A stretch of DNA of 64,000 bases from Niabella sp. (GTDB lineage: Bacteria > Bacteroidota > Bacteroidia > Chitinophagales > Chitinophagaceae), in the NCBI GenBank assembly GCA_017744715.1, contig JAGIAT010000013.1:1-64000 (forward strand), written 5' to 3'. This document shows, piece by piece, positions 1-9,517 of this stretch. A model generated the notes under the pieces. It was not told the DNA's origin, ran no database searches, and was given only the letters and a program-made list of their open reading frames with translations. The first letter of the stretch is position 1, and every line of letters begins with the position of its first letter. Position numbers and translations under genes: made by a program.

Positions 1-560
1 AAATGTCAACTTATTTTAGGCACGCACATCCGTTTGTTGCATGGTGTTTGATATTTTGATGCTGGACGCTGGATGTTCGATCCTATAGCATAGCCAACTG
101 AAAGCTAAAGGCTGAATGCTGAACGCTGAACATGTTCAACTGAAGACTGATAACTGAAAGCTGAAAGCTGAAAACTACGGTGGTTTAAGGTTTAATGTTT
201 CAGGTTGGATGCATTTGATGCCTGGTATTTGATGCTGGATGTTCGATCCTATAGCATAGCCAACTGAAAGCTGGAAGCTGAATGCTGAACGCTGAACGCC
301 TGTTCAACTGAAGACTGATAACTGAAAGCTGAAAACTACGGTGGTTTAAGGTTTAATGTTCCAGGTTGGATCCGTTTGTTGCATGGTGTTTGATATTTTG
401 ATGCTGGACGCTGGATGCTCGATCCAATAGCATGGCCAACTGAAAACTACGATGGTTTAAAGTTTAACGTTCTCGGTTGGCGCCGTTTGTTGCTGATGTT
501 TGATGCTCGCTGCTGGATGCTCGATGCTCAATGCTCAATCCATGACATCGCAAACTGATA
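1..560 (+). repeat. Imperfect tandem intergenic repeats, about four units
   Basis: This gene-free stretch is built from variants of one unit. Each begins with a word like CCGTTTGTTGCATGGTGTTTG (near 29, 371, with variants near 211 and 482), continues with GATGCTGGATGCTCGATC-like words, and ends with repeats of ACTGAAAGCTGAATGCTGAA. Units are roughly 110-180 bp and degenerate. Related blocks recur at 2425-2590, 38970-39210, 39720-39780 and 61190-61260 in the same orientation. No coding capacity is convincing. The function is unknown. Confidence 0.8.
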
Positions 561-578
561 ACTGACTACGAAAATAAA

Positions 579-2420
579 ATGACAATGAAAAGAATTGTTT
601 TATCGCTTTGCGTTTTGCTGATATGCCAAATGGCAGCTGCGCAATATGAGCTTTATCCAACCAACTGGTGGGTGCAAATGAAATGGAACAAGGTGCAGGT
701 ACTGGTACGGGCTGCCGGTAAAGATCTGAAAAGCCAAACCGCATCTCTTCAATACCCGGGTGTAAAGCTGGAGAAAGTGTCCCGGTTTCAGAACCGGCAT
801 TACCTGGTGTTGCACCTGGCAATTGGTCCGGAAGCGCGTCCTGGTATGGTTTCTATAAAGATTGGCAAGGATCGGGTGCAATGGCCGCTGGGAAGCCGCA
901 GGCAGGGAAATGGCACCGCCTTTGCAAACGGGGCTACGGCTGCGGACCTCATGTACCTGATTATGCCGGACCGGTTTAGTAACGGAGACCCTGCTAACGA
1001 CCGGGTGCCGGGTATGCGGGATCAATCGCTGAACCGGGATTCGGTATTTGAACGGCATGGTGGAGACCTGGCAGGGGTGGAGGCGCATCTTGACTATTTA
1101 AAGGACCTGGGCGTTACAGCAATTTGGCTGAACCCGGTCATCGAAAACGATATGCCCAACCGTACAGAGCACGGTTATGCCTTTACCAACCATTATAAAA
1201 TTGATCCCCGCATCGGCGGTGCGGCAGCGTATAAGAACCTGATCGATGCGGCGCACGCAAAAGGAATGAAAATGATCCAGGATGCGGTATACAATCATAC
1301 CGGGCTGGAGCATGTACTGTTTCGCGATCAGCCGGACAGCAGCTGGTTTCACCGCTGGCCAAAGTTCACGCAAACCAATTATAAAGACCAGGCGGTATTT
1401 GATCCATACGGTTCAAAAATAGACCGGAAGATTATGGAGGACGGATGGTTTGTTCCTTCCATGCCGGATTGGGATCAAAGCAACCCGTTTGTACAGGCGT
1501 TTTTAATCCAACATGCGTTGTGGAGCGTAGAGGAATTTGGTATTGATGGCTGGCGGATCGACACCTATGCGTATAATGATCTTCCGTTTATGAACCGTTG
1601 TAACCAGGCATTGTATGATGAATATCCCCGCATCAGCATCTTTGGGGAAACCTGGGTGCACGGCGTACCCAACCAGAGCTATTTTTGCCAGAATAATTAT
1701 GCCATTCCGTTTAAGAGTAACCTGCAGGCCACCACCGATTTTCAGACCCTTTTTTACGGGATCATTCCGGCTGTAACCCAGCCGTTCGGATGGACGGAAG
1801 GCGTAAACAAATTGTACACCACACTGGCGCAGGATTTTGTATATAAAGATCCCATGCGTCAGGTGATCTTTCTGGATAACCACGACCTGGCCCGCTTTTA
1901 CTCTGTGGTAAATGAAGATACGGCCAAGTATAAACTGGCTTTTGCCTGGCTGCTTACGGGCAGGGGCATCCCCCAGATGTATTATGGAAGCGAAATTTTG
2001 ATGAAGGGCACCACCTGGCCCAACGACGGGTATGTACGATTGGATTTTCCAGGAGGATGGAAAGAGGATGCCCAGGATAAATTCACCGCATCCGGACGTA
2101 CTGAAAAAGAAAACGCCGTGTTTAATTATATCCGTACGCTGGCCCATTACCGGAAGCGGTCTTCTGCACTTACCAGCGGCAAACTGTTGCAGTTTGCACC
2201 CTATGATGGCATTTATATTTATTTCCGGTATGATGCCAGGCAAACCATTATGTGTGCGATGAACACCAATCATAAACCGGTAACCATTGCTACGGACCGG
2301 TTCCGGGAAGTGCTGCAAAAATTTACAGCGGGCATTGATGTGGTCAGCGGCAACCGGGTTGCGTTAAAAGACTCGCTGGTGCTGAACCCCATGTCGAACC
2401 AGGTACTGGAGTTGAAATGA
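579..2420 (+). CDS. Neopullulanase/cyclomaltodextrinase-like alpha-amylase (GH13), exported
   Basis: Predicted to hydrolyse alpha-1,4 (and possibly alpha-1,6) glucan oligosaccharides in the periplasm, like SusA of Bacteroides. The protein starts with a signal peptide (about residues 3-22, ending AAAQ). An N-terminal beta-sandwich region (about 23-110) of the cyclomaltodextrinase type follows, then a GH13 barrel. All four GH13 motifs are visible: DAVYNH (235-240), GWRID with nucleophile Asp328, the acid Glu357 in FGETW, and FLDNHD (431-436). Its 613 residues fit the SusA/neopullulanase size. The second ATG (585, MKRIV) is an equally good start. It lies between repeat blocks and has no co-directional neighbour nearby, so it is probably monocistronic. 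Exact substrate preference cannot be read from the sequence. Confidence 0.9.
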   Translation: MTMKRIVLSLCVLLICQMAAAQYELYPTNWWVQMKWNKVQVLVRAAGKDLKSQTASLQYPGVKLEKVSRFQNRHYLVLHLAIGPEARPGMVSIKIGKDRVQWPLGSRRQGNGTAFANGATAADLMYLIMPDRFSNGDPANDRVPGMRDQSLNRDSVFERHGGDLAGVEAHLDYLKDLGVTAIWLNPVIENDMPNRTEHGYAFTNHYKIDPRIGGAAAYKNLIDAAHAKGMKMIQDAVYNHTGLEHVLFRDQPDSSWFHRWPKFTQTNYKDQAVFDPYGSKIDRKIMEDGWFVPSMPDWDQSNPFVQAFLIQHALWSVEEFGIDGWRIDTYAYNDLPFMNRCNQALYDEYPRISIFGETWVHGVPNQSYFCQNNYAIPFKSNLQATTDFQTLFYGIIPAVTQPFGWTEGVNKLYTTLAQDFVYKDPMRQVIFLDNHDLARFYSVVNEDTAKYKLAFAWLLTGRGIPQMYYGSEILMKGTTWPNDGYVRLDFPGGWKEDAQDKFTASGRTEKENAVFNYIRTLAHYRKRSSALTSGKLLQFAPYDGIYIYFRYDARQTIMCAMNTNHKPVTIATDRFREVLQKFTAGIDVVSGNRVALKDSLVLNPMSNQVLELK

Positions 2421-2424
2421 TTTT

Positions 2425-2590
2425 TGTTTAAAGTTCCAGGTTGGATCCGTTTGATGCCGGGTGTTTGAGCTTTGATGCTGGATGCTCGATGCCCGATGCT
2501 CGCTCCAATGACATTCCTAACGGATAGCGAAAGGCTGAACGCCGAACGCCTGTTCAACTGAAAACTGAAAACTGATAACTGAAGACTGGG
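2425..2590 (+). repeat. Dispersed low-complexity repeat block
   Basis: Another copy of the unit seen at the window start: GTTCCAGGTTGGATCCG, then GATGCTGGATGCTCGATG-type words, then ACTGAAAACTGATAACTGAA-type words. It sits between the GH13 gene and the convergent GLPGLI gene. No terminator hairpin was recognised here. Confidence 0.75.
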
Positions 2591-2636
2591 GAAGAAACCA
2601 ACAAATTAAAAACGGGCCTCAGAAAACCGCTCCGCT

Positions 2637-3389
2637 TTAAAGAAAGGTTTGCCAGATGGTAGGCTGGAGGTATTTGGCGCCATCCTTGCCCCATGATTTA
2701 CTCAGGTCTACCAGGGCCTGCATGATTTCAGAATCTGTTTTCTTCTTCCCTTTTGAAGGGGGCGTAATAGCGCCTGCATTCAATGTTAGTGAGGTAGCTA
2801 CCCAACTGGTATACATACGGGGGATGGTTACTCCCAATATCATTCCCGGTAACCCATGTAAACCCATCGGCCCGCCGCTTACGGTTATTTCATCGGTATA
2901 GTATGCAAATACGTATACACTGTCAAACATAACCGCTGTTGCCTTTCTGCAATTAAAACCTGCGATGATGCGTTGGTCGTTGGGGCTGATCTTCCAGTTG
3001 ATGGTTTTAAGCGGGCCGGAGATCAGGTAATTGTCATCGATCACTTTTAAGTTGGTAAAGGTGTTACCGGTATAGTTATTATACCATACATTGTCTTCCT
3101 GCCCTCGGGAGAACCACATCGGCATTTTTTGTTTATCGGCAGTGCGGGTAAATTTATAAAGGCCCGCTTCTTCGTTGAACTGGTAGGTGTAATAATTCAG
3201 ACTAAACTGTGGGATCTTATCCTTGATCTGCGCCCAGAAACCATTGTCATCCTCATCCGTATCAAAACGGCTCATTTCCTTCTTCTGGTTTTTTCTTACT
3301 TCGTATTCAATGGTACCGCTGGTAATGAATTTTTGAGCGGTGGCATCCAGTACCATTATCAGTGAACAGAGCAGTAATAACTTTTTCAT
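2637..3389 (-). CDS. GLPGLI family protein, exported
   Basis: A 250-residue secreted protein with an N-terminal signal peptide (MKKLLLLCSLIMVLDATAQ). The family-naming motif appears as GLHGLPGMILGV at about residue 180. GLPGLI proteins are a Bacteroidota family of unknown biochemical function. They are usually encoded just downstream of a TonB-dependent receptor with a carboxypeptidase-regulatory-like N-terminus, which is the arrangement here (15 bp after the receptor stop). It is inferred to be the periplasmic partner of that receptor. The pair is inserted on the opposite strand between two alpha-glucan genes, but nothing ties its substrate to starch. Confidence 0.88.
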   Translation of the reverse strand: MKKLLLLCSLIMVLDATAQKFITSGTIEYEVRKNQKKEMSRFDTDEDDNGFWAQIKDKIPQFSLNYYTYQFNEEAGLYKFTRTADKQKMPMWFSRGQEDNVWYNNYTGNTFTNLKVIDDNYLISGPLKTINWKISPNDQRIIAGFNCRKATAVMFDSVYVFAYYTDEITVSGGPMGLHGLPGMILGVTIPRMYTSWVATSLTLNAGAITPPSKGKKKTDSEIMQALVDLSKSWGKDGAKYLQPTIWQTFL

Positions 3390-3404
3390 TTTTTCTTTTT
3401 ATAA

Positions 3405-6218
3405 TTACTTAGAAGCCGGTGCAGGGGTGCTGCCCGATTTGGTTATATTCCACACAAACGATACCATCCAGAACCGTTTTAATACCGTGCGGTACGATTC
3501 TGTAAAACTGGAGGAGGAGAAGTTCCGGTTATAGCTCCTGTTCTGGTTCAGGATATCATACACGGCGGCTCTTGCTTCAAATTTATTTTTAGCAAACTTC
3601 TTGGTGAGACTGGCATTCCATTTTACATAGTCGTAATTGCCCGGGTATTTGGGGTCTTTTTGCTGGAAATAAAGATCCACGTCACTGGAAAGATCCAGGT
3701 TTTTTACGATCGTCCATCTTCCCGAAACGTCTCCGCCGCTGGTCCAGTAACGGATATCCGATGCCTTGTTGGCAGAATTGACCGATATATTGTACCCGAT
3801 CCGGGGATTGATCCGGAAATCATATTTGTCGTCTTTATTCTTGGATACAGAAAAATCAAAATTATAGGCCCGGGTTTTGGTTTTGATTTTTGTGGCATCG
3901 CCGTTGATGCCGGCTGCCGTAAAGTCTATGTTTTGTGAAAATGAAACCTCCGGTCCAAAACCGATAAAGATATTGGGGCCTTTCAGCTTAATGTTATAAT
4001 TCATGTTGGCGCTGAAATCATACATGCCATTGGCATTTACGGTTTGATAAGTGCGTATAGAATCCTTAAACCGGCTCAGGTTTACAAAGGCATTCCGGGT
4101 GAAGTTATAACGGGCGCTTGCCCATATGCCCCGTTCCTTCAGCATTTTCCAGGAATTGTACCAGAGGCTGAACCCATGCCGGAAGGAGGGGTTCAGATCC
4201 GGGTTCCCGATCCGCTGGTTCAGCGGATCGCTGTTATCCCGCACCGGCTGCAGCTGCTCCAGCGTAGGGGCATTGGTAGCGCCGTAATAATTGAAATAAA
4301 TATTCTCTGAAGGACGGATCTTATAGTTGAAGCTGGCGCGGGGAAAATAATTTACAAAATGATAGCTCCGTTCCGTATTCAGCGTGCGGTCCAGCTGTTC
4401 ATAACTGCTGAAACCGGTAGTGGTTCCAAAGGAAAAATTGTACTTCTTTTTGGTAAGCCGGAAATTCAATCCCGGGCTGTTGGAAAGCGTATTATAAACA
4501 AAATCGTTGCTCAGTGAATCGATGGTATTATTATAAGCGCCGGATGGTTCCCGGGCGTTCACGATCCGGTTGTTGGTGCGGTTATTGATGCCCAGGGCAT
4601 AACTCAGCTCGAGGTAGGCATCTTTCATCAGGGGTTCCGTATAGGCGATTTTGGCATTCAGGTTATTCGATTCGTTATTATTCAACGTATGCTGATCGAT
4701 AAGGCGCTGCCCGGTAGAGTCGCCGTTGGTAAAATAATCTATATCGGAATATTGAAATCCGTCCGACTTTAATTTATTATAATCGAATGAAGCATTAACA
4801 GATAGCGTGCGCGAAGGTTTTTTGAATTTATGCATCCACAGCAAACTGGTGTTCAGATTACTCCGGTCGCTTTCTGATGATCCATGGCTTTTATTGGTGT
4901 TCAGAAACCGGCCCAGCGTATCGGTGTATTCGGTATGCCCGGTATAATCGGAATAGGTATGGTTCTGGTTGCCGCGTGCGATCCATTTCAGCGTATTGGA
5001 AGAATCCAGTTTTATTTCGTAGGTAAGATTCAAATTGTGTTTAAAGGAAGAGCTGTAGGAGTTGCGCTCATTGTTTACCAGCCAGGTAGAGTCGCGCCCG
5101 CCCAGCTTGACGAAGTTACGGGCAAAGCTGCGGTTATAAGCCGGGGCATTGATTTTGGTGAATTTATACCCGGTGTTCAGGCTCTGTTTATCCTGGTTGA
5201 ATTTATTGCTGTAATGCACGCCTCCGTTCCAGTTGGTGGGGATCCCGTCGCTGGAATTATAGTCATCGCCGCCGGAATAGAACATAATGGATCCATCGCT
5301 GCCCATTTCCATATTGGCATCACTGCCCCCATATTTATTCCGGTCGTCCCAATTCAGATTCAATGTACCGGTATTGCTCATAATTCCATAGGCCGCAATT
5401 TTCCGTTTGCCTTTAAAGGCATTGATCATGGCTGCATTGTTGAATTTGTTCTGGGTGCCGGCGTCTTCATTTTTTCCCAAACCACCGCCGGCTTCAATTT
5501 TTCCAAAGTATCCCTTCTTTTTGTCTTCTTTGAGTTTTAGATTGATCGTCTTTTCGCGTACGCCGTCATCGATACCGGTAAAAGTGGCCTGATCACTTTT
5601 TTTATCGTATACCTCCACTTCTTTTACAATATCGGCCCGCAGGTTTTTAGTGGCAATGCCCGGGTCGTTCCCAAAGAATTCCTCCCCGTCCACCAGCACA
5701 TTTTTCACGGTTTCACCCATCGCCTTGATGGTGCCGTTCCGGTCTACCTGGATCCCCGGTAATTTACGCAGGAGCTCCTCCACATTCGCACCTTCCCGTA
5801 CTTTAAAACTATCGGCAGTATATACGGTCGTGTCTCCCTTGATACGGATTGCCGATCCGCTTTTTACGACCACATTCTCCAGCATTTTCAGTTTGGAGAA
5901 CAATTGAATGCTGCCCAGGTCCAGCGGTGTATTGGGTTGCACAATAATATTATCAAAATAATCTGCAAAATACGGGTGGGTCACCATCACGATGTATTTG
6001 CCGGTATCAATATTGGCCATCTGAAAATCACCCTGTTTGGAAGTTCTGGCAAATTTAATAAGGGTGGAGTCTTTCTGGCTCAGCAACGATACCAGGGCGT
6101 TGGTAAGATCCCTGTGCTCTGCAGTATCCGCCAGCTGGCCCTTAATGGTTGACTGTGCCGTTGCAATATGACCGGCACAAAGGGCCAGGATAAGCAAAGC
6201 GATCAATTTTAATCTCAT
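3405..6218 (-). CDS. TonB-dependent receptor / outer-membrane beta-barrel protein
   Basis: A 937-residue outer-membrane protein with a signal peptide (residues 1-22). A carboxypeptidase-regulatory-like beta-sandwich follows (about 25-110), then a plug domain (about 120-230, including ENVVVKSGSAIRIKGDTTVY and VLVDGEEFFGNDPG) and a long beta-barrel rich in aromatic/Asn strands to the C-terminus. The Asp-Gly-Glu-Glu-Phe-Phe-Gly plug sequence is typical of the Bacteroidota outer-membrane beta-barrel family that pairs with GLPGLI proteins. It lacks the SusC signature and has no SusD partner. A TAGTTTTG (-7 consensus TAnnTTTG) lies on the minus strand at 6291-6284, but a -33 element is not obvious. 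The imported substrate is unknown. Confidence 0.88.
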   Translation of the reverse strand: MRLKLIALLILALCAGHIATAQSTIKGQLADTAEHRDLTNALVSLLSQKDSTLIKFARTSKQGDFQMANIDTGKYIVMVTHPYFADYFDNIIVQPNTPLDLGSIQLFSKLKMLENVVVKSGSAIRIKGDTTVYTADSFKVREGANVEELLRKLPGIQVDRNGTIKAMGETVKNVLVDGEEFFGNDPGIATKNLRADIVKEVEVYDKKSDQATFTGIDDGVREKTINLKLKEDKKKGYFGKIEAGGGLGKNEDAGTQNKFNNAAMINAFKGKRKIAAYGIMSNTGTLNLNWDDRNKYGGSDANMEMGSDGSIMFYSGGDDYNSSDGIPTNWNGGVHYSNKFNQDKQSLNTGYKFTKINAPAYNRSFARNFVKLGGRDSTWLVNNERNSYSSSFKHNLNLTYEIKLDSSNTLKWIARGNQNHTYSDYTGHTEYTDTLGRFLNTNKSHGSSESDRSNLNTSLLWMHKFKKPSRTLSVNASFDYNKLKSDGFQYSDIDYFTNGDSTGQRLIDQHTLNNNESNNLNAKIAYTEPLMKDAYLELSYALGINNRTNNRIVNAREPSGAYNNTIDSLSNDFVYNTLSNSPGLNFRLTKKKYNFSFGTTTGFSSYEQLDRTLNTERSYHFVNYFPRASFNYKIRPSENIYFNYYGATNAPTLEQLQPVRDNSDPLNQRIGNPDLNPSFRHGFSLWYNSWKMLKERGIWASARYNFTRNAFVNLSRFKDSIRTYQTVNANGMYDFSANMNYNIKLKGPNIFIGFGPEVSFSQNIDFTAAGINGDATKIKTKTRAYNFDFSVSKNKDDKYDFRINPRIGYNISVNSANKASDIRYWTSGGDVSGRWTIVKNLDLSSDVDLYFQQKDPKYPGNYDYVKWNASLTKKFAKNKFEARAAVYDILNQNRSYNRNFSSSSFTESYRTVLKRFWMVSFVWNITKSGSTPAPASK

Positions 6219-6722
6219 GGTTTGTTTGATAGTGGATTTTAGTATAAAACGCGCCCGATGACTTTTTGTTACAAAACGCGGTGCAAAACTACGAAAAAAA
6301 CGTAATAAAACTAATTAAATAGTTTATTGCGTTAAAAAACCAGGCTTCATGAAACATGGTGCCCGGCACGCGGGTTCCCCCAGGCGTGGTGTACCGGGCT
6401 AAACGGCGTAGCTGCTGGTGCACATGCATAAGGGTAACGTACAGTTGTATGCGCATCTTCCGGCGCATACCATCCCTGCAGAGGGGCTATAATTGGAAAC
6501 GGAAGCCTCGTTTTTTTTCTTCTCATTGGTTAATTGTTGGGGTTTGTTGAAGTGATCAATAAGCTAAAACGCAAAAATGAAGGTTTTCCATAAATTCCGG
6601 ATGAATGAAGGGTGCCCAATACGTTAAAGTATGCAAAAAATGTGATGAACACCTGCAAACACGGGATTAGCCCGGCCGGAGAATTCCTGAAAAATGTTGT
6701 ACATTGCTGGACAACTGTTCAT
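6219..6722. other. Divergent intergenic region between TonB receptor and glgB
   Basis: About 500 bp without a credible gene. It is A/T-rich near the receptor side. A short GCCCGG...CCGGGC inverted repeat occurs around 6360-6400, without a T-tract. It presumably carries both divergent promoters. The only clear box is the minus-strand TAGTTTTG at 6284-6291. Confidence 0.5.
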
Positions 6723-8687
6723 ATGCCAATAGATATAAAAAAACTCCAGGAAACATTTGAAACTGCTAATTATATCGATACATCCAAAACGGTATGGAAC
6801 TATTCGCTGCTGACGGAGGAGGATGTCCGCAACTTTCAAAATGGTACGAATTATTCGTTGTATGAAAAATTCGGATCACATTCCATACAGGTGAACGGCG
6901 AATGGGGGATGTATTTTTGTGTATGGGCACCCAATGCGGAATTTGTATTTGTAACCGGAAATTTTAACGACTGGAACAAGGTTACCCACCCGTTAACGGC
7001 ACGCTGGGATCATAGCGGCATCTGGGAGGGGTTTATACCGGGCTTTAAACTGGGCGAATTGTACAAGTATCATATAGTGGGTCAGCAAAATACGGTAACC
7101 GATAAAGGGGATCCGTTTGCGCATTACTGGGAGTTGCGTCCCATGACGGCTTCCATTTCCTGGGACCTGCACTATGAGTGGAACGACACGGAATGGATGG
7201 CCAGCCGGAAAAAGAAGAATGCCCTGGATGCTCCCTGGAGTGTATATGAAGTGCACCTGGGCAGCTGGCAGCGTCCGGATCCGGCAGATGAGCATTCTTA
7301 TAATTCTTATGACCAGCTGGTCACCAGCCTGGTGCCGTATGTAAAGGAAATGGGCTTTACGCATGTGGAACTGATGCCGGTAACTGAATACCCCTTTGAC
7401 GGAAGCTGGGGATATCAGACCACGGGATATTTTGCACCTACTTCCCGGTTTGGAGATCCACAGGGATTTATGCGACTGGTAGATGCTTTTCACCAGGCTG
7501 GCATCGGTGTGATCCTGGATTGGGTACCTTCACATTTCCCCTATGATGCCCATGGGTTGTATTTATTTGACGGGGAACATACCTATGAATATGCGGATAT
7601 GCGGAAGGGATATCACCCGGATTGGAATTCCTATATCTTCAACTACAAAAGAGGAGAAGTAAAGTCCTTTCTGATCAGCAGTGCCCGTTTTTGGCTGGAA
7701 CAGTTTCATATTGACGGGTTACGTGTAGATGCCGTAAGCTCTATGCTAAAACTGAATTACTCGCGGAATGAAGGCGAGTGGGAGCCCAATGAATTTGGCG
7801 GAGACGGGAACCTGGAAGCGATTACATTCATCAAGCACCTGAATGAAACCATCTATCGCGATTTTCCGGATGTGCAAACCATTGCCGAAGAAGCTACCGA
7901 CTGGCCCGGCGTATCCCGTCCTACTTTTGAAGATGGACTGGGATTTGGTATGAAATGGATGATGGGCTGGATGCATGACTCCCTCGATTATTTTAAACTG
8001 GATCCGTTACACCGCAAATACCACCAGAACAATTTTACCTTTAGCATGATGTATTACTATGATGAGAACTTTATGTTGCCCATCAGTCATGATGAAGTGG
8101 TGCATGGGAAAAGCCCGCTGATCTATAAAATGCCCGGCGATCTGTGGCAGAAATTTGCCAATCTCCGCCTGTTCTTTACATATATGTGGACGCACCCGGG
8201 CGCCAAGCTGTTATTTATGGGCTCGGAATTTGGGCAAACCTCCGAATGGAATTATAAATCGGCGCTTGACTGGTCGCTGTTGCAGCACAATAGTCATAAG
8301 GGGGCACAGCAATGTTTGCGGGCCCTGAATGCCGTGCTGGTGCAGGAACCGGCCATGTACGCAAACCAGTTTAATACCGGTGGTTTTGAATGGGTAGACC
8401 TGGAGCATCGCGCCGAAAGTGTCATCGTATATAAGCGGAAAGGATTGCAGCCGGAAGATGATCTGCTGGTGCTGCTGAATATGACACCCGAAGTGCGTTA
8501 TGATTGGGTGGTAACGGTTTCGGGTAAAGTATATACGGAAGAGTTGTTTAATTCGGACGGAAAGGAATACGATGGAACGGGCGATGTGTTTAATAAAGAC
8601 ATTCGCATGGAAGTGGTTGACGAAGCTGCCCAACAGTTTAAGATCACGCTGAACCTGCCGCCGCTGGCGGGGATCATTTTGAAATAA
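6723..8687 (+). CDS. glgB: 1,4-alpha-glucan branching enzyme
   Basis: Transfers alpha-1,4 glucan chain segments to O-6 to create branches in cytoplasmic glycogen. With the start at 6723 (MPIDIKK) the protein has 654 residues. An in-frame ATG 111 bp upstream would add an unlikely N-terminus. A CBM48-type domain (about 50-150, WAPNAEFVFVTGNFNDW) precedes the GH13 barrel. Motifs are intact: DWVPSHF (266-272), GLRVDAV with nucleophile Asp336, the acid in TIAEEATDWP (about 389-390), and ISHDEVVHGK (454-463). It has no signal peptide, in contrast to the exported GH13 enzymes at 0.6 and 37.5 kb. The next co-directional gene is a GT35 phosphorylase-like protein, but 830 bp of repeats separate them, so cotranscription is doubtful. 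GlgA and GlgC are not in the window. Confidence 0.95.
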   Translation: MPIDIKKLQETFETANYIDTSKTVWNYSLLTEEDVRNFQNGTNYSLYEKFGSHSIQVNGEWGMYFCVWAPNAEFVFVTGNFNDWNKVTHPLTARWDHSGIWEGFIPGFKLGELYKYHIVGQQNTVTDKGDPFAHYWELRPMTASISWDLHYEWNDTEWMASRKKKNALDAPWSVYEVHLGSWQRPDPADEHSYNSYDQLVTSLVPYVKEMGFTHVELMPVTEYPFDGSWGYQTTGYFAPTSRFGDPQGFMRLVDAFHQAGIGVILDWVPSHFPYDAHGLYLFDGEHTYEYADMRKGYHPDWNSYIFNYKRGEVKSFLISSARFWLEQFHIDGLRVDAVSSMLKLNYSRNEGEWEPNEFGGDGNLEAITFIKHLNETIYRDFPDVQTIAEEATDWPGVSRPTFEDGLGFGMKWMMGWMHDSLDYFKLDPLHRKYHQNNFTFSMMYYYDENFMLPISHDEVVHGKSPLIYKMPGDLWQKFANLRLFFTYMWTHPGAKLLFMGSEFGQTSEWNYKSALDWSLLQHNSHKGAQQCLRALNAVLVQEPAMYANQFNTGGFEWVDLEHRAESVIVYKRKGLQPEDDLLVLLNMTPEVRYDWVVTVSGKVYTEELFNSDGKEYDGTGDVFNKDIRMEVVDEAAQQFKITLNLPPLAGIILK

Positions 8688-8693
8688 AAGCAG

Positions 8694-9401
8694 CCCTTTG
8701 GGAATTAAAAATATCGAATAAGAAATATTGAATGTAAAAGGACGGCCGTTTCTGCCTGAAGCTTTTGGTTTAATGGGAGATATTGCTATTTCTACATTTT
8801 AAATTGGATATTTTATATTTTGCATTCTCCAGGTCCTTTGGGAATTAAAAATACCGAATAAGAAATATAGAATGTAAAAGGGGCCGCCGTTCCTGCCTGA
8901 AGCTTTTGGTTCAATGGGGATGTTGCTGTTGTACATTTTAAATTGAATATTTTATGTTTTACATTTTCCCAGGTCCTCCGGGAATTTAAAATATCGAATA
9001 AGAAATATAGAATGTAAAAGGGGAGGCCGTTCCTGCCTGCAGTTTCTGGTTTAATGGAAATGTTGCTATTTCTACATTTTAAATTGGATATTTTATATTT
9101 TGCATTCCTCAGGTTTTCGGGAATTAAAAATACCGGATAAGAAATATAGAATGTAAAAGGGGCAGCCGTTCCTGCCTGCAGCTTTTGGTTTAATGGAAAT
9201 ATTGCTGTTCTACATTTTAAATTGAATATTTTACATTTTACATCCCCCAGGTCCTCCGGGAATCAAAAATACCGGATAAGAAATATTGAATGTAAAAGGG
9301 GCAGCCGTTCCTGCCTGAAGCTTTGGGTTCAATGGGAATGTTGCTGTTCTACATTTTAAATTGGATATTTTATATTTTACATTTTCCCAGCTCTCCGGGA
9401 A
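8694..9401 (+). repeat. Five tandem ~140-bp repeats
   Basis: Five head-to-tail copies begin with GGAATtAAAAATA at 8701, 8841, 8981, 9120 and 9259, so the period is 140, 140, 139, 139 and then about 140 bp. Shared blocks are AAGAAATATaGAATGTAAAAG, CCGTTCCTGCCTG(A/C)AG and CTACATTTTAAATTGGATATTTTATATTTT. Copies differ by scattered substitutions rather than indels. Within each copy the GAATGTAAAA word near the start is partly complementary to TTTTACATT near the end, giving an imperfect inverted repeat. No ORF or known mobile element was seen. The array fills the space between glgB and the GT35 gene. Confidence 0.92.
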
Positions 9402-9517
9402 CCCCGTTTGCCTGCCGGTTGTTAATGTGTTTTATCCACACATTTATTAACGCTATTGTATTTTATAATGATTTCTTGGTATAAATCACTTATTTTGCTA
9501 ACCGTTAAATAAAGTGT

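Noticed and set aside
6356..6550. Open frame of 64 codons in the intergenic region before glgB
   Set aside because: Arg/Cys-rich composition unlike neighbouring proteins, no start context, no family likeness.
8694..9401. Tandem array considered as a CRISPR
   Set aside because: Units are about 140 bp of similar sequence throughout, with no short exact repeats separated by unique spacers, and no cas genes nearby.
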